This document shows, in pieces, positions 19,443 through 28,681 of a DNA stretch of 64,000 nt. Origin of the DNA: Saprospiraceae bacterium (GTDB taxonomy: Bacteria; Bacteroidota; Bacteroidia; Chitinophagales; Saprospiraceae); NCBI GenBank assembly GCA_016722285.1, contig JADKGI010000010.1:124001-188000 (forward strand). Direction: 5' to 3'. Under the pieces are notes generated by a model. The model did no database searches. It saw nothing but the letters and a program-made list of their open reading frames with translations, and had not been told where the DNA came from. Position 1 is the first letter of the stretch. Every line of letters starts with the position of its first letter. The position numbers and the translations under genes are program-made.

Positions 19443-22400
19443 TTATTCTATTACAACCATCTTTTTGGTAGCTTTAAAGTCTCCGGCTTCAAGTGTATAA
19501 TACATTACACCGGCACTACCAAGTTCATTTTTGTTGATTTCAACACTATTGTAACCTTTGATGAAATCCTGCTTGTATTGTCTGACCTTTTTACCAGTCA
19601 CGTCATATACAGTAAGCGTTGCATTCATGGACTCTGGAAGATCAAACCCTATAACTGTGATAGCTTTGAATGGGTTTGGAGTATTCTGATAGAGTACAAC
19701 AGCATCTGCTATTCTATTTGTAACTGTAAAGTCAATGTTCATAACATCATTTGATGCGGTATAAGCTTCTGCCTTCGTAAGTTCTGAATTCAATTGTAGT
19801 GCTTCTGCAATTGTACCATTACTCTTAGCCTTGAAAGTAAGAGTGATAACATTGTCACCTTTGCTCATTTCCATTGCTTTTTCACGGTTGTAACTCACAG
19901 TCAGAATTCCGTTAGCCAATCCAGAGAATCCAAAGTTGTTGTCTGTCATACCAATCAATCCACCATTTACAGCTTCCAGACTGAACTTGTCTGTATCGTA
20001 GTGTACTGTAAACTGGAATCCTGTGACTCCATTTCTTTCACCCACGTTTACGGGTACTTCCACGATCTGGCCTTTTGTAAATACCTGATTATCAGCGGTC
20101 AGTGCAAATTTTTGCGATGTCCTTGATTCTGTATTGTTGTCGTTGGCGTTGGCTTTAACATTACCATTTACATCACCCACTTTTACAGAGTAGAAGTTGA
20201 TCTGCATGTTGCTTGTTATGTTAGACATACTATATACTTCAGGGAAACTTTCAGCCTGGGCATTAATCAAATCCTGGAACTTATAAGTCTTATCCACAAA
20301 TCTCCAGGAATTGTTGTCTGCAAAACTATTGGTTACACCTAAAATCAGTTTCCTAAGCTCAATGAGGTCAGAAGCTGTTACTTTCTGATCTTTATTTACG
20401 TCTGCTGCTATTAACTTGTATGGTGAGTTTAGTTTCTCAATACCAAGTATATGTCTCTGAATCATAACAAGGTCAAGAGTAGATACCCCGTTGATATGAT
20501 CATCATTTTTGAAAGGTCTTACCATATAACTTCCGCCTAATATTTCGTTAAAGTTATAACTACCTGTATTACCTGTCATCATGGTTTTCTCACTTCCTTC
20601 AAGATATACACTGACATCTTTCACCGGAACATCACTTTCTGTGGTGAGTGTGCCATTGACTGCATACCTGCCACCTGCGCCTGCACCACAAACATTGAAG
20701 TTATCCTGAATGGTAATAAATGTCGAGCAGAAGTCCTGTACAACTCTGTTGTTGTCGTCAAGTACCACCTTTCCTTTTGGATCTACAGCAGCAAAGTAAA
20801 CTTTGACATCCTTTCTTCCAATCAGTGAATCACAAGTATATGTTCGTCCAGGTACCACAACCGGTGTGCCATCCGCTGCGGCTGTTACAGGGCTGAAAGA
20901 CATAGCCACACTATAATTTGGACACGGATGCTTGCTACCATTGTTAAAGTCACTTGCCCAAATAGCTACCATTCCTATATCAGGTCTGCCATCTTTATTT
21001 GTATCCACAGGCATCAGACTTGTCGCTAACCCGTTCAAACAATATGGAGTAGGAGCCTTACAATTTTTGATGGTAAACAATTGCTCACAAGATGATAAGT
21101 TACCACATCTGTCTTCAAAAGAGTACACTATTTTGTGAGTTCCAACCTTATACGTTCCTGTCGCATTAATTGCATTTCCTAATCCTGATTTTGAGAGACC
21201 TGATTCGAAAGAGCCATCATTGAACTCATCTATTTTATAAGACCAGTTCAATACCTGAGTACAAAGATCTGTAGCCGTTGCTGCCAGTTCAATATATCCA
21301 CTTGCGCAATTAGGATCATAAGAGCATACTGTCTTAGCTGCCGGACATGAAATGATCGGCTTGCCTTTATCTACCACTTTGATGACCTGAATATGCTTCC
21401 ATGTATTTATCCGATTTCTTCTATCGTCGTATGTATTGGTTGCTGTAAATATATCCGAGCCGTCATAATTTGCCTTCGGATATTCTTTAACCTCATCATC
21501 ATCTGTAGTAGTTGTTCCTTTGGTATCAATATATGTATTTGGAGCAAATTTACACCAGTCTATTATTGTCCAGGTACGTAGTATCTTGAAACAAGCATCA
21601 CCCCCTGAATTGTTGAAAGTGTAAATTTCATCATCATATCTTGATGCGGCAAGGCTGCATGTATTATCAGAATTTATATTTGGTTTACCCAGGTTTTCCG
21701 GACTGAAGCGATTGTCAGTCGGATCATCGCAAGCTTCTATGAGTGTATCCCGTGGGAAGCTCGTAGGTCTGAAATCACTTCCACCTATTACCATGATTAT
21801 CTGTGTACAAGTCGCTGTGCGTCCACCCGGATCAGTGGCAGTGAAGTGTCTCGTAATTCTACCGGTACGGCATCCTGTCAATTCTACAATTGAATCGGTT
21901 GTAATCCTTGTATTTTCACAATTATCGTAGGCAGTCGGCCAACCAAAACTTTCTGACAATCTGGCAACATCAAAGAAGTCTCTGCACGATACTGTCATAT
22001 GAGGTGGGCATGTAATTCTTGGCGGCAGTTTATCCTGTACTGTAGCATTGACCATACAGTCATTCCAGTTACCTGATTTATCTATCGCTCTTAGTACTAC
22101 CACCTGCGGAGAGTTACTCACATCAGCACAGCAGAATTCGATATTTTCGCTGAACCCGCAAGGATCTTCGATTTCAACAACATATAAAAACTCTTCGTCT
22201 CTGCATTGTTCGCTAGCGAAATTAATCCACTTGCCATTTAAGATTTTTGTTCTTACATAAGGGTAATCATTAGCAGGGTTCAACACTGTAATAATAGTAT
22301 CAATTGGATAGGCTGTTTCCCAGTTTCTGTAAGTCCCCGGATACCCGCTATACCAGGAAAATACGCCCTTATTTTTCTCATCTCTTAATCCTATTGTATA

Positions 22401-24410
22401 ATCTTCATTAAGGTTCCACTCTTTATATTTGTCATATACCCATTTATCTTCCCCACTATTATTAAGATGTACGAGATAACCGCCCATGGCTGCTGCAGTC
22501 TTTGCTGCAATCCTTGGGTTAACCCGATGCTTGGATACATAGTAGTAGTGAGGTGCTTTGGTTGTCGCATCAATATATTCTCCTATATAAGTGAATCCAG
22601 GGAAAGTAGGCGTTTTGCACGGTTTACAAAATTCAGGATTCATCCTTCTAACTAAAACTTTTGCAAGATCACACTCATCATAACTACCATTGTCGAAAGA
22701 ACTGGCCGGTACCCAAGCTTTGCCATCCAGTGTCAATGCTACAGTTGTATTCTGCTTACATATGGTGACCGGTGGGGTATTGTCTTCGACAAAAATTGAA
22801 ATAGTCTTGGTTGTTTGGTTATGACATTCATCAAATGCTGTATAATCAATTGAAATACAGCCTAATGGAAGCTGAGCCAACTTATCGGTATCTGTCAACT
22901 TCAGACCTTTATATAATGCAACAGGTAATTGATTCGCATCATATACAGTAACATCATATGACAGGTCAGTTGAACAGTTGTCTTTAAGTACGGGCTTCTG
23001 CAGTTTATAAAGTCCTTCACAAGTGTGACCATTGGTCGTAGCTACATCGTCTTTCAGTCCGGAAATAACCGGCCCTTTAGAATCGACTATTTCAATTAAT
23101 TGATTGTATTCAAGGAATCTTGAACTGCAAGACCATTCCAAAACGGTCCATCTACGCATGATTTTCTTAACGCACTTTATGGCCGGGAATTCGGTATCAG
23201 TATAGGTTACATATATGTTGCAGTCATTGACAGCATCCGGTGTAAGCGGAATACCTGTCATCACGGTATCAAGTCCAAATGTTACAGTTGATGGAACAAC
23301 TCTGGACGTACTCACTATCAGGTTTACACAGATTATATCGCCTTTAACCAAAGCAACCGTAGGCAGCCCTGATGAAGTACAACCATTAGGCCCCGTGTAT
23401 GTTGTCACAACGGTACCATTTTTTGTGTAATTAATAGATCCACCTGCGCCTAAATTGACACATCCATTTCTAAAGACCAAAGTTTGAGTTCCCGGTGAGG
23501 TCAAACAAACCTGAGCACTTCCCAGTTTATTTGCATTAACTGACAAGGCCACAGAATCTCTCAATCCATCTCCACTTCTTCCGATCCAATATGTTCCATT
23601 TTTGATAGTGGGTAGCCAAGGGTATAAAGAAGGAACACCTGAACCAAATTTAGTTCCAATTGCTACCGGAGAAGGTCTTCCATTGGCTAACTTTGCATAA
23701 TCAGCATCACATTGCAATGTGGCAATCTTAGGCCAAATAACGTCTTTAATTGTAGTTACATATATCACGACTGTACATTCATTATCAGAAATATTGCCTG
23801 ACTCATCTATAGCTTTGTATTTTCTGATAATTTGTTTAAGTGTGTCCGGACCTGCAAATATGGCAGACAAGTTACAATCGTTTACTATGATTGACTCGCT
23901 CACCTGATATACACGTGGTGTGTGGCAATTGTCCAATGCCAAAGGAATATATGTCCCAAGGCTTGGGCATGTGACTACACACGTGTCAGGGGTAGTTCTC
24001 GCCCAGGTAGGCTTGATTTTGTCTTCTATCTTAATTTCTGTCCAACAGGAGTTAAGACCAGACGCATCTTCCACTTTACCATATATAGTTTTACCTACAT
24101 ATAGTGATCCATCAGTTAATGTTGTGAAGAGAGTAGATGGACCTGCAATAACTCCACCTGTCTTAGTTTTCATTAGTGTAACCTTTCTGGTTAACGTTAA
24201 TCCACATGTTGTAGGTGAAGTCAGTAGATCTAAAATTGTAATGATCGCTTCGCAATTATCATCCAAAGAAACCTGAATACTTCCTTTACAAGAACATGCT
24301 GGTGCCGGAGCCTGGGCCATCATATTTGCGAAGGTTGCAGTAAAAAATACTATAACCAGAAGCATAGTTCTGATACTAGTATTGAGTTGTGTTGAATTTG
24401 ATTCATTCAT
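19443..24410 (-). CDS. Giant T9SS-exported HYR/C-type lectin/dockerin/cohesin-like surface protein
   Basis: A protein of about 1,655 residues from the ATG at 24410. That start, followed by MNESNSTQ and the core TMLLVIVFFTATFANMMAQ, gives a good signal peptide; the frame opens 15 codons earlier. It carries Cys-rich HYR-like modules (EDNTPPVTICKQN, QDKLPPRITCPPHM), a C-type lectin domain at about 600-745 (YTIGLRDEKNKGVFSWYSG, NWETAYP, QCRDEEFLYVVE), a dockerin-like pair at about 1290-1347 (GVSTLDLVMIQRHILG, ADVNKDQKVTASDLIELRK), a cohesin-like module at about 1433-1563 (VEVPVNVGERNGVTGFQFTVHYD) and a T9SS type A sorting domain (NTPNPFKAITVIGFDLPE, end KKMVVIE). Paralogous to the protein at 1228-5576. 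Probably a large adhesin or surface scaffold; binding partner unknown. Monocistronic, with its own terminator. Confidence 0.88.
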   Translation of the reverse strand: MNESNSTQLNTSIRTMLLVIVFFTATFANMMAQAPAPACSCKGSIQVSLDDNCEAIITILDLLTSPTTCGLTLTRKVTLMKTKTGGVIAGPSTLFTTLTDGSLYVGKTIYGKVEDASGLNSCWTEIKIEDKIKPTWARTTPDTCVVTCPSLGTYIPLALDNCHTPRVYQVSESIIVNDCNLSAIFAGPDTLKQIIRKYKAIDESGNISDNECTVVIYVTTIKDVIWPKIATLQCDADYAKLANGRPSPVAIGTKFGSGVPSLYPWLPTIKNGTYWIGRSGDGLRDSVALSVNANKLGSAQVCLTSPGTQTLVFRNGCVNLGAGGSINYTKNGTVVTTYTGPNGCTSSGLPTVALVKGDIICVNLIVSTSRVVPSTVTFGLDTVMTGIPLTPDAVNDCNIYVTYTDTEFPAIKCVKKIMRRWTVLEWSCSSRFLEYNQLIEIVDSKGPVISGLKDDVATTNGHTCEGLYKLQKPVLKDNCSTDLSYDVTVYDANQLPVALYKGLKLTDTDKLAQLPLGCISIDYTAFDECHNQTTKTISIFVEDNTPPVTICKQNTTVALTLDGKAWVPASSFDNGSYDECDLAKVLVRRMNPEFCKPCKTPTFPGFTYIGEYIDATTKAPHYYYVSKHRVNPRIAAKTAAAMGGYLVHLNNSGEDKWVYDKYKEWNLNEDYTIGLRDEKNKGVFSWYSGYPGTYRNWETAYPIDTIITVLNPANDYPYVRTKILNGKWINFASEQCRDEEFLYVVEIEDPCGFSENIEFCCADVSNSPQVVVLRAIDKSGNWNDCMVNATVQDKLPPRITCPPHMTVSCRDFFDVARLSESFGWPTAYDNCENTRITTDSIVELTGCRTGRITRHFTATDPGGRTATCTQIIMVIGGSDFRPTSFPRDTLIEACDDPTDNRFSPENLGKPNINSDNTCSLAASRYDDEIYTFNNSGGDACFKILRTWTIIDWCKFAPNTYIDTKGTTTTDDDEVKEYPKANYDGSDIFTATNTYDDRRNRINTWKHIQVIKVVDKGKPIISCPAAKTVCSYDPNCASGYIELAATATDLCTQVLNWSYKIDEFNDGSFESGLSKSGLGNAINATGTYKVGTHKIVYSFEDRCGNLSSCEQLFTIKNCKAPTPYCLNGLATSLMPVDTNKDGRPDIGMVAIWASDFNNGSKHPCPNYSVAMSFSPVTAAADGTPVVVPGRTYTCDSLIGRKDVKVYFAAVDPKGKVVLDDNNRVVQDFCSTFITIQDNFNVCGAGAGGRYAVNGTLTTESDVPVKDVSVYLEGSEKTMMTGNTGSYNFNEILGGSYMVRPFKNDDHINGVSTLDLVMIQRHILGIEKLNSPYKLIAADVNKDQKVTASDLIELRKLILGVTNSFADNNSWRFVDKTYKFQDLINAQAESFPEVYSMSNITSNMQINFYSVKVGDVNGNVKANANDNNTESRTSQKFALTADNQVFTKGQIVEVPVNVGERNGVTGFQFTVHYDTDKFSLEAVNGGLIGMTDNNFGFSGLANGILTVSYNREKAMEMSKGDNVITLTFKAKSNGTIAEALQLNSELTKAEAYTASNDVMNIDFTVTNRIADAVVLYQNTPNPFKAITVIGFDLPESMNATLTVYDVTGKKVRQYKQDFIKGYNSVEINKNELGSAGVMYYTLEAGDFKATKKMVVIE

Positions 24411-24524
24411 GAGATCCAAATTTTGAGTTTTAAGTAATAAAAATTTTACTGTCAATGGGAATTAGTGGTATAATCTATACGCCTAAGCCCCAGTAACTTA
24501 ATGGTTAAGAAATAAAATTTACTT

Positions 24525-24546
24525 AAAAGCAGCACTGGCTGCTTTT
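24525..24546. promoter_or_regulatory. Perfect 9-bp hairpin in the leader region of the giant gene
   Basis: AAAAGCAGC (24525-24533) and GCTGCTTTT (24538-24546) pair perfectly around a four-base loop. It lies 115 bases upstream of the start at 24410. No adjacent long T run is present, so an RNA leader structure or protein site is as likely as a terminator. Confidence 0.4.
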
Positions 24547-25173
24547 ACTCTTGCGGATCTAAAATCAAGAATCAGGTTGGATAAAAAAGGTATAATATAA
24601 AATATTAATAAATGTATAAAAAAAATCATACATTGATATCACAGCATTTCATATAGAAAAGAAATGCATGTATAAAACACTTAGGTTAAACTATTACTAA
24701 AATCAGGGTGGATTTAAAAAGATAGGTTCGGATAGTTTCTCACGCTATTCCGGCTCAAAGATATGTTGTGTTACATATATAAAAAAATATTATTGTAAAA
24801 AAATACATATATTTTTAAACATAACATATATAATATTGATAATCTGAATTTTATTAATTATAAATAATTTACATTTTATCTAAAATATTCAATTAAATAC
24901 ACAAACATTTCTAAATTATTTATATAAAAACTACAGTTTTCAATAACATTTGTTAAAATAAAATTATTTAAAATGATATTTTATCAGGTTCAGATTAGCC
25001 GCAAATCAGTTCTTTTCATACTACATTAAATCCATTAATGGTATATATGGTCTTATGATTTGAAAATAAGTACCATATAAAAGCCATTGAATAGAAAGGC
25101 TTATAAAATTTTGGTGTTTGCCTATAACAGTGAAATCAAAAGTAATTCCATTTTAAGGGAAGGATTTAGCTCG

Positions 25174-25192
25174 CCTGCCCGAAGATGGCAGG
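25174..25192. repeat. GC-rich hairpin element
   Basis: CCTGCC and GGCAGG pair around a seven-base loop. The block stands out as GC-rich within AT-rich intergenic DNA, 38 bases past the stop of tamL. A related CCTGCCCG core occurs in the hairpin at 39134-39180. Confidence 0.4.
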
Positions 25193-25230
25193 GATGGGTA
25201 AATTTAGAGGAATATAAAAGTGAATAAGTA

Positions 25231-27642
25231 TTAGAATGGATAATTGACAGCCACCTGAATGTTTCCAAGTCCCTGCTCTCTTATTTCTTTAAAAGTGTAC
25301 CAATTGCTTTTCTTATAAGCATCTTGAAACGGGCTTCTGATCTTATACCCGAAGTCAAATCTGATTATAAAAAAATCAAAATTGAATCTGAAACCATATC
25401 CGGCACCAATTGCAATCTGATTATAAAATTTTGATGTAATGGACGCGCCTGGGCGGATCGGGTCATCTTTGAGAGTCCATACATTACCAGCATCAACAAA
25501 GATTGCCCCATCCAGAATTAAGAGTATTTTAAATCGATACTCTGCATTCATCTCAAGTTTGATATCACCCTGATTAACATAAATAACAGGGGTTTCTTTT
25601 ACTTTATTCAACGGGTCTCTGTATCCCCCGGGGCCAGGTTCTTTTATATTCCATGCTCGTAGGCTATTGGGTCCGCCTACACCAAATTGTCTGATAAAAG
25701 GAGCCACTTTGTTATCGCCAAATGGTATTATTATTCCGCCATTAAATCGTGCAGCAAAGCTGGTCGTCTTATTATACTCCTTATTATACCTTCCATCAAA
25801 CTCATACCTGATATATTTGGCAAATAAAATTTTATCAGCAAACATCCATTTTTTATCTGACCCTGAAAGTGAATTGTAAAATAGGTTGGCAAAATGTACT
25901 TCCCATCCTGATAGCTCAAAATTATTTATGACAAGATATGAGTTTCCCTTCCGGTCTTTGGCCTTTGTATATATGTATGACAAATCTCTAAACAGAAAGC
26001 CTGTTCCCAAGATATCTTTAAACGACAGAAGAATGAGGGGGTTCTGTTCAAATCTGGCTGTATCTTTTATAGAGTATAAATCCAGATTAAATCCCAATGG
26101 TCTGAATACATATCGCGCATTTCTGGGCGAAGTGTAGTCAAATCCAAATGAAGCATTGTAAGACTGTACCGAATATAAATTAATAATGTTTACTGCACTA
26201 AGACCCAGACTAATATTTGTAACTGCTTCTTCTTTAAAATTGGAATAAAATTTATTTCTTATTAAGCCTGTTTTTCTAGCAAACTTACCCAAACCTAAAA
26301 AATCCTGAAAGGAAGGAATACTCAGATTATTTTGGACTGAAAGGTTTGTCGTACGTCTTATGATTCCTGTTTCTCTTGAATAACCCAATTCGGTTCCGGC
26401 TTCCGCCCTAAGTGAATACTTTTCTGATCCACCCAGCAGATTTCTGTTTACTAACTGAGACGAGAGAGATAATCCAAATAACCGCGCAGCTCCTAATGTA
26501 CTGAAATATCCATCCAAACCTCCATCATATATCCATTTTTTGGGGTGAGGAGTTAGCTGGATTTCAAAATTCATAACTGAATCTTTTGATTCATCCGGTA
26601 TGGCATTTAGTGCCACAAACCTATATGTGCCCAGACTATTTAGTTTTCGGAATGTCTTTTGTTTGTCGTCTTTCCTCAAAAACTCATCTCTTTTGAAAAA
26701 TACAGAATTTGAGAGCAAACCTGGCTTTACCAAATATTTTGACGATTGCCTGTAAAATGTCAACCCATCTATATTTTCCTGTACCAGGCTATCGGCAGGT
26801 TGCCCTTGATAGTAATCTGTATAAATCTTTATCTGACCTGTAACATATCTCTGATGAATGGTGTCAGGCAACGGGGTACGAATTTGAAAGTATATAGCTA
26901 CATCTTTATTCATCTTACTGCTATCACCTGATATTTCTACATAATTACTTGCAAATCCGGAATACCCATTATTCTGCAACTCCAAAGTAAGTCTTCTTTT
27001 TTCGTCCTCAAATTGAAGGTAATCTATGTAATTTCCAGGTTTGACTGTACTTTCATTTCTGATAGATTCGACAAAGGAAAGTAATTTCTTGTCGTCAGAT
27101 TCGTATTGGAGGCTTCTTACCTTATATCTTTCACCTGCGGCGATAATATAAGTCACTTCGCTATCAAACCTTAAATAGCTACCTTGGGAAGAAGACCACC
27201 CGACAGTTTTTTCATTTGTAATAAAATCTACACGAGCGTCATAATATCCTTTCCTATACCTCAGATAACTTTCCATATTTAAGGCTATCTTTTTTGATTT
27301 TTATTAATCATAAAAAACCGGTGGTTCGCCCAGATTCATAAGCCCGCGATTGTACCAGGCATCCATCTTTGGTTGACTATTAGCCAGAAACAATCATTCC
27401 TTCGGGATTAAAAAAAGAAGTTTGTCGTTCGGTTTATGGTCTATAAAAGTAAGAAGCTCATTGGAAAGGGAAGTTTTATCTTTAAGAGTTTTATCATTTT
27501 TATACACTATCTTTGACCCTTTCAATAAACTTTGATTTGGCTTAAGGTAGCGGGCAGTATTGCAGGAAGACAGAAATAGTGCCACGCCTAAATACAAGCC
27601 GATTTTCAAAACGGGATTAAGATTTGTAATCATATTACTCAT
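25231..27642 (-). pseudogene. tamL: TamL-type outer-membrane BamA/TamA-family lipoprotein, interrupted by three in-frame stops
   Basis: A BamA/TamA (Omp85) family protein of about 800 codons. The chosen ATG at 27642 gives a lipoprotein signal (ALFLSSCNTARYLKP). A downstream part reads MESYLRYRKGYYDARV, then POTRA-like sequence, and the C-terminal barrel has RQFGVGGPNSLRAW, the Omp85 motif, and YGFRFNFDFFIIRFDFGY. The family works in outer-membrane protein or envelope assembly. Here a TGA (27394-27396) and two adjacent TAA (27301-27306) interrupt one unbroken reading frame; the residues between them (LFLANSQPKMDAWYNRG, NLGEPPVFYD) are clearly TamL. There is no net frameshift. It may be a true pseudogene or a local consensus error. 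It is divergent from the methyltransferase gene, with 27 bases between starts. Confidence 0.8.
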
Positions 27643-27669
27643 AGTGAGTCCTTCTAAAGCATATTTGCA

Positions 27670-28422
27670 GTGATAAGTAAAGGTAGAATCAAAGATATAA
27701 AAGCCCTTCATCAGCCAAAATTCAGGCAAATTTACAACAAATTCATTGCAGAGGGTGAGAAAGTATGCACGGAAATGCTAAACAAACCTAAATTCAAGGT
27801 CGATGCTATTTTCGTCACCAATACATCAGATTCAAAATATCAAAATTTGCTCAGGAATAATACTGCAGAAATAGTGTTTATTTCATCAAAGGAAATGGAA
27901 CAAATTTCAGCATTTAAAACACCTTCTGATATTTTAATATTGCTTGAAAAAAAAGAAGACAGTTATAATATATTGTTAAAGTCAGGCACTACTGCAATTT
28001 ATCTGGACGGTGTTCAGGATCCAGGCAATGTTGGCACAATCATCAGGACTGCCGATTGGTTTGGTATAGATTGTGTGATCAGGTCACATGATACAGTTGA
28101 CTTTTTTAATTCTAAAGTGATCCAATCCACCATGGGAAGTATGGTTAATGTAGCCATATTTACATCAGGTATAGAAAACTTAGTTTCTTCGGGAAAAAGA
28201 ATTTTTGGAGCTTTTATCGGTGAGATGAATATTAATGAAATTACAATTGGTAAAGATGCCATCATAGTCCTGGGAAGTGAAGGGAATGGTATATCCCCAT
28301 TAGTATCCGAGGCTATTGATACAAAATTCACCATTCCCGGTTCGTCAGGTAAGGTGGCTGAGTCTCTTAATGTTGCCGTCGCCGCAGGTATAATTTGCAG
28401 TCACCTGAAAGCATTTGTATAA
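27670..28422 (+). CDS. TrmH/SpoU family RNA methyltransferase
   Basis: An AdoMet-dependent 2'-O-ribose RNA methyltransferase of the SPOUT class. The 250-residue protein has an N-terminal substrate-binding domain (FIAEGEKVCTEML) and the three SpoU motifs: PGNVGTIIRTADWFG, ILGSEGNGIS-like VLGSEGNGISPLV, and ESLNVAVAAGI. The start is a GTG at 27670, which gives the usual N-terminus ISKGRIKDIKALHQPKFR; no ATG lies close by. The exact target, rRNA or tRNA, cannot be told. The neighbour on the other strand is tamL. Confidence 0.88.
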   Translation: MISKGRIKDIKALHQPKFRQIYNKFIAEGEKVCTEMLNKPKFKVDAIFVTNTSDSKYQNLLRNNTAEIVFISSKEMEQISAFKTPSDILILLEKKEDSYNILLKSGTTAIYLDGVQDPGNVGTIIRTADWFGIDCVIRSHDTVDFFNSKVIQSTMGSMVNVAIFTSGIENLVSSGKRIFGAFIGEMNINEITIGKDAIIVLGSEGNGISPLVSEAIDTKFTIPGSSGKVAESLNVAVAAGIICSHLKAFV

Positions 28423-28528
28423 TTTTTCAGTATATAAATCAGGAATACAAAATGACATTTTCTTTATTTAATTCATATCTCAAAAATTCATCTTATCGGC
28501 TGCCGGTATAACAATTTATTTAGATTAC

Positions 28529-28542
28529 CTGATTTAAATCAG
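28529..28542. promoter_or_regulatory. Perfect 14-bp palindrome upstream of the Cys/Met enzyme gene
   Basis: CTGATTTAAATCAG is perfectly self-complementary and lies about 110 bases upstream of the candidate -7 box of the gene at 28682. It has the form of an operator for a dimeric regulator, but no regulator is known here and AT-rich DNA gives such palindromes by chance. Confidence 0.25.
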
Positions 28543-28653
28543 ATATGGTTTTGACAAAGCTTAAATCAAAATAAATTGTGTCCAACATGTAGAAATTATC
28601 AACTTGATGATTTTTTGACTGTGTTTTTCTGCTTCCATATTATGATATAAACT

Positions 28654-28661
28654 TACTTTTG
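28654..28661 (+). promoter_or_regulatory. Candidate -7 element for the Cys/Met enzyme gene
   Basis: TACTTTTG matches TAnnTTTG fully and lies 20 bases before the ATG at 28682. A TTTG at the right distance upstream is not present, so the match is partial. Confidence 0.4.
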
Positions 28662-28681
28662 TAGTCTCAATCAAGAAAAAT

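Larger units (their letters stand above)
24411..25230. other. Long AT-rich intergenic region upstream of the giant gene
   Basis: About 820 bases between the start of the giant gene and the stop of the interrupted tamL, both minus strand. It is very AT-rich, with no coding frame I can support. It holds a perfect hairpin (24525-24546), a shorter inverted repeat GCATTTC/GAAATGC at 24644-24667, and a GC-rich hairpin near its far end (25174-25192). It probably carries the giant gene's promoter and leader, but no full TAnnTTTG match was seen close to the start. Confidence 0.55.

Noticed and set aside
25161..25200. tRNA-like segment in a GC-rich intergenic block
   Set aside because: It forms a single hairpin without acceptor stem, T-loop or anticodon arm.
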